DNA of 42,188 nucleotides, from the NCBI GenBank assembly GCA_031273455.1, contig JAISRZ010000064.1, positions 1 to 42,188 of the forward strand. The letters are read 5' to 3'. How positions within the stretch are numbered: the first letter of the stretch is position 1; each line of letters opens with the position of its first letter. Made by a program: the position numbers and the translations under genes. This stretch comes from Deltaproteobacteria bacterium (lineage in GTDB: Bacteria > Desulfobacterota > Desulfarculia > Adiutricales > Adiutricaceae). This document shows, piece by piece, positions 1 through 9,277 of the stretch. Below the pieces are notes generated by a model that had not been told where the DNA came from, made no database searches, and worked only from the letters and a program-made list of their open reading frames with translations.

Positions 1-320
1 GCGTACACAACTTGATCATCCATCCAAGATAGGTACTCTTTAAGGGTTTTTGGGTCAGAAATCACTAGATTGTAACGATCCACAAATTGGGCGAAGCCTT
101 GGTCGGCCTGGTAAAATGAATTTAGTCTAGGGTCCATTTCCACTACCTCTTTTAAAGAAGTTTTACCCTTATGAGCCCGACAAAAAGCCGTCATCCAGCA
201 ATGTAGGGGGTTGAGACAGATCACCCTTAGTAAGGACTTTGGGAGTTTTAAGGCGGAAACCAAGGCTAAACAAAATAACCCTCCTACAGAAAATGACGTT
301 AGTCGAACCCATTTTAGACC
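1..320 (-). pseudogene. Rpn-type nuclease/transposase remnant, C-terminal part, runs off left edge
   Basis: The minus strand is open from an in-frame TAA at 321-323 to the window edge. It reads a leucine-rich stretch ending LNPLHCWMTAF, then SLKEVVEMDPRLNSFYQ, FAQFVDRYNLVISDP and EYLSWMDDQVVY. This pattern (a short hydrophobic stretch, then a helical 'EMDPxxxxxYQADQGFxxFV' segment) resembles the C-terminal half of Rpn/PD-(D/E)XK-family putative transposases; that is family recognition by eye. The catalytic N-terminal half is missing, and the only ATG codons (194, 137) lie inside the conserved part, so I call a truncated remnant. The 3' end lies outside the window. Confidence 0.5.
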
Positions 321-1005
321 TTAAAGATTTAGCCCTTCGCGCCTACTTCCAAAACCTCGCTAAGGCCCTTTAACCCCAGGCGAACTGGGCTTAAAGGCCA
401 CCTTTAAGGCCTAAGGAAAACGCCGGGAGCGGATACGACAGTTTAAGAAGGGGCTTTAACGACCAGCGATTCTAATTTTGGCCTCAAGACCTTGACCCTT
501 AAGACGCTGGCCTTTAAGCGCGTTTTTTTTATTAAATTAGCAAGTTGTAAATTAGTATTTAGAGTCTTAGTGAGCTCTCATCGTCTTATCCTCTAAATTA
601 GTGGTTATGGTTTAACGAAACTCATTAGGTTAAGCCCTTTCACCCCCGAATAGACGCCCAAGTGGATTTTTAGCTCCAGCTCTAGCCCCTAAGATCCCAA
701 GAAAGCGCCGCCTATCGTCCCCGCCAGGGCTGGCCTACGGCTGACCCGCGGCCAATCCAGAGCCAATCCCGATCAATAGTCTATTCTTAGGGCCTATTCT
801 TAGTGGCCTAGCCTTAGAGACTAGTCTTTAGGGTCTAGTCTTTAGGGATAGTCTTTAGGGGCCCAGTCTTAGGGAACTAAGGTTAGTTTTTTTTTGCGAA
901 AAGTGGCTGATATTGTTACAATACTCGGGCGGCTGGCTTTTTAAAAAGGCCTTTCGCCGTCAACCCTAAACCCACAGCCATATATCTTCTTAAAGGGGAC
1001 ACGCC
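321..1005. other. gene-free stretch with degenerate tagtctttaggg repeats
   Basis: No convincing reading frame on either strand. From about 778 to 880 the sequence is a degenerate run of 'tagtctttaggg'-like units (at least five imperfect copies), the sort of low-complexity filler seen in many other spacers of this window. It ends in a T-rich stretch just before the next gene. Confidence 0.6.
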
Positions 1006-1959
1006 ATGCGACCTCAACCCAAAACCACCGCCCAATTCGTCTGGGGCGTCACCAATCGCCCGGAGCTTGGCGAGATGTTCGGGGGGTTTTACACCGAGTT
1101 TTTGGGCAAGAGGATCTTAATTGACTGTGGGACCGTGACTGGGGCTAAAGACTTGGTTCAGCGGTTAAAGTCCATCTTAGGCGACAAAAGTCTCGATTTT
1201 GTCTTCTTAACCCACATCCACCTGGATCATTCGGGCGGGCTATCGGCTATCTTTAAAGCCTGGCCCCAAGCTAAAGCCGTGGTCCATGAAGACGCCATCC
1301 GGCACCTTATCTACCCGGCGAAACTCTGGCGGAGCACCAAAAGAGTCATGGGCGAGATGGCCGCCGTTTACGGGGAGCCAAGATCCGTGGACGATGAGCG
1401 CCTTATTCCCCACACGGCTTTTTCGCATCCCGGGATTCAGGTCATTGAGACCCCGGGGCACGCGGCCCACCATTTAAGCTACCGTTTGGGTTTGACCCTT
1501 TTCTGTGGGGAAGCGGTGGGTTGCCCTTACGCCTGGGGAGCCAACTTCCATTCCCGGCCCGCCACCCCGCCCCTATATTACCCGGAATTGACCTTCCATT
1601 CCTTAAACCTCCTTTTAAAAGAGCCGGCTAAAGAAGCTTACTTCGCCCATACCCATGAGCGAGGCCCCTTAATGGAAACCATCCTAGCTTACCGGAGGCA
1701 GTTAACCTTCTGGGACCAGTTCCTCTTCCCTAAATGGAGCGAAATGACGCCCGAGACGGACAAAAAGGCTTATATTAGCCAGCTCACCGATGAGCTCTTT
1801 GAGATAGACCCGGAGCTTAAACCCCTCTTGTCTTTGGAAAGCCAGCCCCTGGAAACGGAAAAATACTTTATGCGTAATTCGGTTTTGGGGTTCTTCACCC
1901 ACTATGACACGCGGAAAGCCGAGGAAGAAGGCCAAAAACCCCCTAATTTTAGGGTCTAG
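1006..1959 (+). CDS. metallo-beta-lactamase-fold hydrolase
   Basis: A 317-residue protein of the metallo-beta-lactamase superfamily, probably a cytoplasmic metal-dependent hydrolase of unknown substrate. The signature THIHLDHSGG gives H70, H72, D74 and H75. A further metal ligand is likely H152 in ETPGHAAHH, and an AHTHE motif sits near residue 215. The position normally held by the bridging Asp reads FCGEA (E169), so a Glu may replace it. No signal peptide is visible. The start is an ATG preceded by an AAAGGGGAC ribosome site. The gene stands alone: a repeat-rich spacer lies upstream and a tRNA downstream. The superfamily is secure, but glyoxalase-like, lactonase or other activities cannot be separated from sequence alone. 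Confidence 0.85.
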   Translation: MRPQPKTTAQFVWGVTNRPELGEMFGGFYTEFLGKRILIDCGTVTGAKDLVQRLKSILGDKSLDFVFLTHIHLDHSGGLSAIFKAWPQAKAVVHEDAIRHLIYPAKLWRSTKRVMGEMAAVYGEPRSVDDERLIPHTAFSHPGIQVIETPGHAAHHLSYRLGLTLFCGEAVGCPYAWGANFHSRPATPPLYYPELTFHSLNLLLKEPAKEAYFAHTHERGPLMETILAYRRQLTFWDQFLFPKWSEMTPETDKKAYISQLTDELFEIDPELKPLLSLESQPLETEKYFMRNSVLGFFTHYDTRKAEEEGQKPPNFRV

Positions 1960-2029
1960 GGCGCTTTTTTAACCAAGACTCTTAAAAAAACTAGTAATTT
2001 CAATAGGTTACGCTTAATCTTTATTCCCC

Positions 2030-2058
2030 TTGACAAATCGGTCCATAACCAGTATAGT
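2030..2058 (+). promoter_or_regulatory. sigma-70 promoter of the tRNA-Phe gene
   Basis: TTGACA at 2030-2035, a 17-base spacer, and TATAGT at 2053-2058. This near-consensus promoter ends 23 bases before the mature 5' end of the tRNA. Confidence 0.8.
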
Positions 2059-2081
2059 CCCCGATTGCGCAAAGCGATGGT

Positions 2082-2157
2082 GCCGAGGTAGCTCAGTCGG
2101 TAGAGCACTGGACTGAAAATCCGGGTGTCGGCGGTCCGAGTCCGTCCCTCGGCACCA
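2082..2157 (+). tRNA. tRNA-Phe (GAA), CCA encoded
   Basis: A complete 76-base cloverleaf. The acceptor stem GCCGAGG pairs with CCTCGGC, followed by discriminator A and an encoded CCA. The D stem is GCTC/GAGC. The anticodon stem CTGGA/TCCGG has loop CTGAAAA, giving anticodon GAA at 2115-2117. The T stem is GGCGG/CCGTC with one G-T pair. The T loop reads TCCGAGT, so position 55 is C instead of the nearly invariant U (pseudouridine 55). Confidence 0.93.
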
Positions 2158-3701
2158 CTAGCTTACGCTCTTCCCTTTGAAGACGCCTTGATTCTCCGGC
2201 CTTAAACCGTTGACCCGCCTAATATTTCCAGTCAAATAATTCTCCATAAACCCTGGCCAGCGCGTTTTCCCGCTTATCTTCTAATAGGCAAAAACGATAT
2301 TTTTTTCGGTAAAGAAATAGTCTTTTACTATGTTTTAGTGGTGTTTTAAGATTTTTGGAAGTTTTTAAAAGTAAATATTGGCTTATAATTAGTTAATCAC
2401 AGATTAAAAGAATTTAAAATACTATTTTTTTGAATTTTAACACATATAAAATTAAATTTTTTTACAAAACAGCTACCATCTCCAAAACCAGAACCCTGAA
2501 AATCCCTTGGTTTATCCCCTGGTTCTAGAGTTGGCTCCGGGCGCTCATATCCAACCGCCAGTCTAAACCTGACCTTCCGCCGCCCTTTACTAAAATCACC
2601 CAATATCCGCCTATATTCGCCCATAGGGAGATTGGTTGTGGTCTACATAATGAACCGCCTCCAGGTCTTTTCGTTCGCCCTGGGGCGTTACAGACCGCTT
2701 TTTGGGCCAAGATTGACTGGAAGGAGATCAGGCGGACGATCTCCAGAGATGATCAAGATTACGTGGTCTAAACGCCGACCATAACCGATATCCCCGGCGT
2801 AACTAAGCTCATTAAGGCCATATTTTCCTATAAGAGCCATATTTCGGTTGTCTACGCCTTTTTTCGGGATCTTCTTCAAAAAATATAATTAAAGCCTATA
2901 ACGTTTTTTTATGGCTTGGTATATGTTTAAGCATAAATTTTCAGAAACGCTCTCATTGATGTATAGTAATTTAGTTATATAAAGATTACTAAATAAACCT
3001 TAAGTCATATTTAATAATTATTTTTCATAAATTACTTTTCCTCATTATTGATTGTCCGATAAATCAAACCTACACTTGCTTTGAGTTCTGCTTTGAGTTC
3101 TTCGTATCTAGCGCTGGAAACCGTCAAAAAGTCAATTTTTTTTTTGGCGAATCAGTAGTTGAGATTTCTTTATATAGTCGTGTGGCCAGCCCCATTCTGG
3201 TGGCGCGCCACTGCATGAGATAACCCCTTGGGGAACCCCCACCGCAGACGCTCCCAGCTACGTAGACGAAAAATCATTTCACAAATATACGTTTGATAAT
3301 TCCCTGATTTATTGCCTTTATATACGATTTTTACGATGTTTAAAGACTAATTAAATGTAAATTATTAGTTTTCAAGTTAAAATTATGATAACATTTATCA
3401 TATAACAAGATGAATAGTAAAACCTTTACGCTGAGTAGTATCCCTGATTATTTTTTCCGCCCAGCTCTTTTACCTAATCTTTAATCAAAAATTACCAGCC
3501 AGCCTTCCTTCTCCCCGACGGAATCCAGATATTCGGCTAACTGACACCTCCATCGCTGAAAGGGTTAGTTGGTTTTTTACTGTAGCCTGGTCTGGTCTAC
3601 CATGGTTTTGAATTACGAGCGTATTAAACCTCATCACCGCTGATGCGGTGAAGGCTTTCAGTAAAGTCAATTTAATTATAAATAAGAAAGCATCAGAACA
3701 A
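2158..3701. other. 1.5 kb gene-poor, partly AT-rich region
   Basis: No gene that I can support. One plus-strand frame around 2680-2770 reads FWAKIDWKEIRRTISRDDQ before a stop, and a neighbouring frame continues with plausible protein-like text to about 2880. It may be a decayed coding remnant, but I do not recognise its family. From about 2280 to 2470 and from 3280 to 3420 the sequence is strongly AT-rich. Confidence 0.45.
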
Positions 3702-3905
3702 TTACCCCTCCGCCGCATTGGAATATTCATCAGCTTTTTTCAGGAACTCTTCAAGCGGTACATCTTTGTAAAGGTTACTTCGCCATTCGGTATAATCAAA
3801 CGGCTCACGTCGCAAAAGTGTGATGAACCGTTCCGCGTCAACAAGCCCGAGGCGCTCTGTCAGAACGCGCATACCCTCGTCTTTAACAATGGTATTACTT
3901 CGCAT
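3702..3905 (-). CDS. small partner protein of the PIN gene (putative antitoxin)
   Basis: A 67-residue protein beginning MRSNTIVKDEGMRVL and ending in the acidic helix EEFLKKADEYSNAAEG. Its ATG lies inside the end of the upstream PIN gene (11-base overlap), so the two are translationally coupled. A short partner overlapping a PIN-domain gene is the usual layout of a type II toxin-antitoxin pair, and I infer an antitoxin or accessory role from that. No DNA-binding motif is obvious. The gene is second in the pair, whereas many antitoxins come first. Confidence 0.6.
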   Translation of the reverse strand: MRSNTIVKDEGMRVLTERLGLVDAERFITLLRREPFDYTEWRSNLYKDVPLEEFLKKADEYSNAAEG

Positions 3906-4348
3906 CAGCGTACTCCCTTAAAAAATCTATCGGATTCATAACGGCAATATCGGTAATATCGGTAATAGCTTTATTGAGAATTTTCTTGTCTGTCGTTAGG
4001 AAAACATTCGCTCCGATATGAATGGCGCAGGCAATGTGTGAAGCGTCCATTTGTCGCAATCCAAGTGACATAAGTTCTGCGGCTTTTGCCGAGATTTCTT
4101 TCGACAAAAAACAACTGTGGGTGGCGATTTTCTTCCAAGCCGCAATCTGATTTCTGACTTCTTTAAACGGATTTGCCGCATTCTCATAATCAAGGACGAA
4201 CGACCAACATAGTTCCAACTCGCCAGAACGGATTTGTTCTTGAACGTGGAACTTCGCGTCAGTTTCCAAGCGGATTATGACTGACGTTTGACGACGTTTG
4301 CTCGTCAAACGGGCGGTTATAACAACAGTTATCAAGATATACTTTCAC
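3895..4348 (-). pseudogene. PIN-domain toxin, frameshifted near its N-terminus
   Basis: The long frame covers RLETDAKFHVQEQIRSGELELCWSFVLDYENAANPF, DASHIACAIH and FLTTDKKIL, matching PIN-domain ribonucleases. It lacks the conserved first aspartate. That N-terminus is present in another frame: from a GTG at 4348 the sequence reads VKVYLDNCCYNRPFDEQ, then goes out of frame. The switch falls in a short repeated sequence, CAAACGTCGTCAAACGT on the minus strand (4284-4300), so a small insertion is the likely cause. The apparent ATG start at 4335 belongs to the shifted frame and would make a protein without the catalytic Asp. The toxin is probably inactive unless frameshifting occurs. Confidence 0.7.
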
Positions 4349-4926
4349 TAGCGAACCACAAATATTTTGTATTTAAATAAACAAAACAATTAAAAAAGTA
4401 GTTTAAAAAACTATTAACAACAATCAAGAGTTTAGCAATGAATAAATAGCAAAAAATTTTTTGTTATATTTTATATATAAAAACTTTTTATATATTTATT
4501 TTTCTAAATTTGATTAAATAACTAATATTCTTTGGCATTAAATAATTTTAACGTTATTTAACGGCAAACAATCATGAATTTTTTATATAAATAAAGAAGT
4601 ATTTGTTGATATTATACAACTATTTGTTGTATATAAAATAAATTAAATGTTGTTGTTTGTTATTTTTTACAATCATTTTATTGTCGTACGTTTTTTTGTA
4701 TTTAATTGTTTTTGACGCTATTTTTAGGTCTGGAATGGTTTCATTAAATACAGCAACTACGTCAGCCAAGACTAGGTTAGACGCTGAGTCCTACACACGC
4801 CTTTATGCCCTACTATACCGCAATTAAAAGACAAAACCAACACCAAAAAATAAGACAAACATTTTTCATGAAGAGTTGACAACATCCAGGCTTTCAAGTA
4901 AATTATCAAACGAAAATTTTGACTAA
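4349..4926. other. very AT-rich spacer between the PIN gene and the intron fragment
   Basis: No coding frame. It contains short AT palindromes, for example around 4470-4500. No group II domain V or other intron 3' structure was found here, so the intron's missing end is not nearby. Confidence 0.5.
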
Positions 4927-5259
4927 TTATGAAAAGCTTTCCATAAGCCAACGATGTAATCTCTGGCACAAGCCATTAATGTTATTATCTAAATCCTCCT
5001 CGAACATCCAACGCTTCACTCCATCTGCACCCTCGCAAGCCTTTGGATTAATGGCTTCAAAGTTCCGCTTAAGCACTTCCGGAGTTAATCTATGAAAAAG
5101 GGCTGTAAATCTGGCATTTTTATCCCTTTTCGCCGCTTCACGCACACGATCAATCCAATTTGACACACAAGTTACTGACGCCCCGGTCAGCTCATCACTT
5201 CCGGAATCATCGAGATGTCTTATCCAGCTCTGCGTCTGGGGTGTGTTAGTCTCAATCAT
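4927..5259 (-). pseudogene. group II intron reverse transcriptase/maturase, N-terminal fragment
   Basis: This is a 110-residue fragment of an intron-encoded protein. The start at 5259 (MIETNTPQ) is chosen because AGGAGGAG sits just upstream, and because the longer open frame to 5469 covers intron RNA rather than protein. It contains the RT-0 region WIDRVREAAKRDKNARFTALFHRLTP followed by AINPKACEGADGVKRW and LDNNINGLCQRLH. After RLH the sequence departs from the family and stops within eight codons. All catalytic reverse transcriptase blocks (including YADD) and the maturase and endonuclease domains are missing. Confidence 0.75.
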
Positions 5260-5747
5260 GTTCTCCTCCTGTGCCCTCCTTCCCTCCACGACCTCCGCCC
5301 TCAACCACTGGTTGTTCGGCCGCTTACACGGTACTATGAAGGCATCCGACTTCTCCGAATCGAACATATGGGGATTACGCTTTTGGCTTGCCCCATCGTC
5401 CACAAAGGTCCATTTTCCTTCAAGGAAACTCGGAGATCTCACTGCTCCTGTAACTAGATCTTCCACCATGCCAGGTTCTCTGACGTCGCGGGACCCCCAA
5501 AAGGCTCGCGTATAACGCCTCCTGAGATATTGCCTTCCACATATATAGACTGCGTTGGCGTCCCGATTTAAATTATTTCGCCGCTCAATTAGCCGGCCTG
5601 GTTTTCCACTACTAACGCTTCACCGCCCCCCTCGCGGGACAATTTCGCCAACTATGGGCTTGATAAGCGGCACATAGCTCGTGGTTGATGTGGTTCGCTA
5701 CTCCTTTCATACTAGGGACTTGCCCCCCTCAGAGAGGGCTCACCCAC
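4927..5747 (-). mobile_element. 5' fragment of a group II intron (RNA domains plus ORF start)
   Basis: Upstream of the broken maturase ORF lies about 490 bases of structured sequence with intron-like elements. The likely 5' end is GTGGGTGAGCCC at 5747, followed by a CCTC/GAGG hairpin, GGCAAGTCCC, GAAAGGAGTAGCGAACC and later EKSDAFIVPCKRPNN-encoding sequence, all typical of the long domain I region of bacterial group II introns. The 3' half, including domains V and VI, is absent. The element is therefore immobile and unable to splice. Confidence 0.65.
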
Positions 5748-5807
5748 GGTCTAATTCAGTTTATGCAGTCGCTTCCCATAAAAAATATAATTAAATTACA
5801 ATTTATT

Positions 5808-6974
5808 TTATTCAATTTTTCTTAGAATTCCATACTCATTATCATATAAATTAATAAAATTAAATCTAGAATCAACTACCTTTTTATCATAAATTCTTTT
5901 AATTATTCTTTTAAACTTATCACGAGAATAATTTGTATAGTAAAATATAGTGATTATATAATCTAAATTTGTATCAAATATATTTTGTAGCATTTCAATA
6001 TCAGTTATACCTAAAGAATGACCAACAATATAAATATTATTGTTAATGCTTTTGTTTTCAAGTTTTCGTAGGAATTCTTGAAAAACTCTCATGGTTGAAT
6101 AATCATGTCGTTGATCAAATTTCTGAAATTTATCAAACACTTCATCTGTATTGTATTTCATTTCAATATTTTGCGTACCTAAAACTAATTTTGTTGAATT
6201 ATGTCTATTATTAATTATATCAGTTGCCTTACCATGAATATAAATATAATTAAACTTAGTGTTGATATTTTGCTTTATAAAACTTTTTTCATATAATTTA
6301 TTAAACGTAGGAGTGTAATTAAAGCTAATGACATAAATATCTTCTGTATGATCTTTTTGTATATGTTGTATAAAATTGCTATTTAATTCTATATTTTTTA
6401 CAGCATTTATTTCATTATCAATTATATAACTGCAGTATATTTCAAATGCTTGAGTAAAATTACGTAATTCTTTATACATTATTTCATAAAAATCGTGATT
6501 TTTTTCTCTTTTTATGTAATTTTTTCCGTATATTCCGGAAACATTAACAATACCTAAGAGACAACCTGAGGCCCAATTTTTATCCGCTTTATAAAAATTA
6601 TTGATACATTCGTGTAAAATTGATTTCAAAGATATCTTAGCCCGAGCAGTATACAAGGGATCGTTTAAGAAATCAATAATTTCATTATCGAATTGACATA
6701 AAATATCATATAAAAGTATTTCAAAATCTATCCAAGTATCATTAATAACATTACTATAATCACTAATAATACCTTTAAAGTGTAAAATTCTACTAAAAAT
6801 TAAGTACCATAGATTTGAACTTATTAAATTATAAAATTTATCTCTAAAAATATCATCATATTGACTTTTATCGTTTTGTTCTAAAAAATTAGTACAAAAA
6901 CGTATAAAATCAGTATATTTAGTCTCTAGTCCGTGAGCCAGATCAAATCCATTACCTAGAATAATAACGTTCAT
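5808..6974 (-). CDS. AbiH-like abortive-infection protein
   Basis: A 388-residue protein that begins MNVIILGNGFDLAHGLETKYTDF. This is the diagnostic N-terminus of the AbiH family (GNGFD-x-AHG-x-x-T-x-Y-x-x-F), implicated in phage defence by abortive infection. Near the C-terminus there is YIVGHSLGITDIEML, another family hallmark. Base composition is far more AT-rich than the flanking ppx gene, pointing to recent horizontal acquisition. It sits 57 bases after ppx on the same strand, next to the intron scar and the PIN pair, so it is part of a small mobile/defence island. Family assignment is strong; the trigger and target are unknown. Confidence 0.85.
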   Translation of the reverse strand: MNVIILGNGFDLAHGLETKYTDFIRFCTNFLEQNDKSQYDDIFRDKFYNLISSNLWYLIFSRILHFKGIISDYSNVINDTWIDFEILLYDILCQFDNEIIDFLNDPLYTARAKISLKSILHECINNFYKADKNWASGCLLGIVNVSGIYGKNYIKREKNHDFYEIMYKELRNFTQAFEIYCSYIIDNEINAVKNIELNSNFIQHIQKDHTEDIYVISFNYTPTFNKLYEKSFIKQNINTKFNYIYIHGKATDIINNRHNSTKLVLGTQNIEMKYNTDEVFDKFQKFDQRHDYSTMRVFQEFLRKLENKSINNNIYIVGHSLGITDIEMLQNIFDTNLDYIITIFYYTNYSRDKFKRIIKRIYDKKVVDSRFNFINLYDNEYGILRKIE

Positions 6975-7031
6975 AGTAAAACCTATTTCGATTTAAAAGT
7001 ATATAATATCAAAAACCCTAGCCTTTTAAGC

Positions 7032-8609
7032 TTAAGCCCCCTGCCCCCGAATTTTAACCTCCCGCAACTCCAGATTAAAGACGCTCTCAAACTTCTTGGA
7101 GATCCGACTAAGACGGGATATTTCATCGCGAATAGTGGCCCCGGGCAGAGTCCAAATGATGATGTCCGCCTTATCGCGCTGGATGGAAAACTCCACCCTG
7201 GATATACCCCCCTGCCGCCGGGATTCCAGAAGCTCGGCCATTTCCACGGCCAACCCCAAAGCCTCGTAGTGACGAAAGTCCAATAGCTCCGACTTTTCAT
7301 AGAGATCCATGATTTCCGCGGCCCGCTTCTTGCCAGCCCCCCGGTGGACTAAAGCCAGAAAAGCCATTAGGTCTATCTCATCTTCGTCAAAGCCTAAAAG
7401 AGTGGAGTTCTTAATCACGTACCAGCTATGAACCTGATGTTGCTCATAGGACAAAAACTTTCCCACGTCATGGACTATGGCCCCTAAGAACAGAAGCTCC
7501 CGATCGATATCGGAATGTTTTAAAAGCCCGGCTTTGACTAAAGCGTCATAGATCAAAGTCGCGAGTTTTCCCACGGTTTCCCCATGCTCCTCGTCAAATA
7601 AACAGCGGCGGCCCAATTGGCGGACGCTCTTTTCCCGATCGTTCAGTTCGCCGCCAGGCTGGTATTTAACGATAAACTCATAGACTAAACCCTGCTTTAA
7701 GCCGTAATCCAGGGCTTCCAAGGTCTGAACGCCCAGCTCAGTCAAAATGGCCTCAGCGATGGCGCAGCCGGCCACGATGATGGGGGCTTTTTCCCGATCT
7801 AGGCCCTTAACCTTTTTCCGCTCCTCTAAGTCCATGGCCCCTAGCCACAACCCCAAATCGGTCAACTCCTTAGTTGGCAAGGGGTTAAACTTCTGGAGCT
7901 TTTCGTCCCGGCCTAAACGCTTAGCCTGGACCCGGGCCAGGTTCTCTATGGTCCCCGCGCAGCCGTAGCAGATTTTTAGCTCATACCGCTGGACCTTTTC
8001 CTTAAACAAGCGGACGCGATCGGCCACGTAAAGGACCATGGACCGGTAAAGCTCTTTGGAGACCTGGCCCGAGTGGTTTTTAACGTCAAAACGATCGGCG
8101 ATCCTGGCCCCGCCTAAGGGCAAAGAGTCGAGCTCCAACTCGCCTTGGGGGGTTTTAACGATCATCTCGGCGCTCCCGCCGCCAATATCCAAGATCAAAC
8201 AGGGGTCGTTCTGGGAAAGGTTAATGTTATGGGCCACCCCCAGGTAAACTAAACGGGCCTCCTCTAAGCCCGGGATGACCTTAAGCTCTAACCCCAGCTC
8301 CTTATAGACCTTCTTTAAAAACTCCTCGCGGTTGTCCGCCTGACGTAAGGCGGAGGTGGCCACGGCCCGAATGTAGTCGGCCTCGAAGAACCCAGCGGTC
8401 TCCTTCATGCTCTTTAAAGCCTGAAAGGTCCGGTCCATGGCCTCTTTGGTCAGAACGTGGTTTTTAAAAGACCCATCGCCTAAGTTAACCGGGATCTTTT
8501 CCTGCTTTAAAATGACGTGGGACCCGTCTTCCTCCAGACGGACGATAACCAGCCGAACCGAGTTGGTCCCCAAGTCCATTAAAGCCCCGACTGGGCGTTT
8601 GTCAGACAT
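7032..8609 (-). CDS. ppx: exopolyphosphatase / guanosine pentaphosphatase with HD-like C-terminal domain
   Basis: A 525-residue Ppx/GppA-family protein. The N-terminal ASKHA phosphatase fold shows MDLGTNSVRLVIV, then LDIGGGSAEMIV (phosphate-binding loop) and YGCAGTIENLA. The C-terminal part, from about residue 330, is HD-like: HGETVGKLA, then AIVHDVGKFLSYEQHQVHSWY and LVHRGAGK. The family releases terminal phosphate from polyphosphate or pppGpp. ppk1 is upstream on the same strand, separated by 668 bases, so synthesis and degradation genes are neighbours but probably separate transcripts. Start is the ATG at 8609; the ribosome site is weak. Confidence 0.9.
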   Translation of the reverse strand: MSDKRPVGALMDLGTNSVRLVIVRLEEDGSHVILKQEKIPVNLGDGSFKNHVLTKEAMDRTFQALKSMKETAGFFEADYIRAVATSALRQADNREEFLKKVYKELGLELKVIPGLEEARLVYLGVAHNINLSQNDPCLILDIGGGSAEMIVKTPQGELELDSLPLGGARIADRFDVKNHSGQVSKELYRSMVLYVADRVRLFKEKVQRYELKICYGCAGTIENLARVQAKRLGRDEKLQKFNPLPTKELTDLGLWLGAMDLEERKKVKGLDREKAPIIVAGCAIAEAILTELGVQTLEALDYGLKQGLVYEFIVKYQPGGELNDREKSVRQLGRRCLFDEEHGETVGKLATLIYDALVKAGLLKHSDIDRELLFLGAIVHDVGKFLSYEQHQVHSWYVIKNSTLLGFDEDEIDLMAFLALVHRGAGKKRAAEIMDLYEKSELLDFRHYEALGLAVEMAELLESRRQGGISRVEFSIQRDKADIIIWTLPGATIRDEISRLSRISKKFESVFNLELREVKIRGQGA

Positions 8610-9277
8610 TAGAAACGACCCAGCGGCTTAATAGCCTTTATCAAACTGTCTTTAGGGTCAGTTAACGCCGTCATTGGATTAGCCGCGAGCCGAAAACACA
8701 CTCTTAATTCCCCCTATTTTTTCGCCTAACTTCTTTAAGTCGATAACCCCTTAATGAGCCCCGAAAGGATTCACCTAAATCTAAAACCCCTAAAGTATAC
8801 CCACAAACCCGCTTTCGCGCAAGAAGCGAGATAACCTCTGTCTTAAGCCTTCAATCAATAGGCTAATCTAAGGCTAAGGCCACTAAGCTCCAAGGTTTAG
8901 CCGTCAAGCGCCCAGCGACCTATTTTAAGGCGAAGAGCGATTTGTGGATTGTAAAATTAATAGTTTGACAACTTAAAAAGCGGGAAAGCGAACGGCGGAT
9001 AGTGGCGAAAGGCGGCTAAAGCTTAAAACTTACGCCTAAGAGGGCTTGGTTGACCCTCTGGCCTAGCCAAAAGCTAAAAGATCCCGCCGCGAGCTTAGGC
9101 CTTAAGGGGCTTCAAGCTTTAGCTGGGGCCAGGGGCTCAGCGACCTTCAAAGGTTAATGGACGCGGCTAGGTCTGACCTAGGGCCTGAACTAGGGTCTAA
9201 CCTAGGGGGGCCACCCCAGTCTTTCGCGGTCCCCATCTTCTCGGGATCTTACCCCAGCCTCCTGACCTTACGGCCTT
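8610..9277. other. 668-base spacer between ppk1 and ppx
   Basis: No gene found. It contains degenerate 'ctagggcctgaactagggtctaacctaggg'-type units around 9165-9215. Three GTC triplets near 8648-8672 are not spaced like a Pho box. Confidence 0.55.

Noticed and set aside
5260..5469. Extending the group II intron protein back to 5469
   Set aside because: The extra 70 codons cover conserved intron RNA, and the strong ribosome site lies just before the ATG at 5259.
8648..8672. Pho box upstream of ppx
   Set aside because: The GTC cores are spaced 9 and 13 bases apart, not 11.
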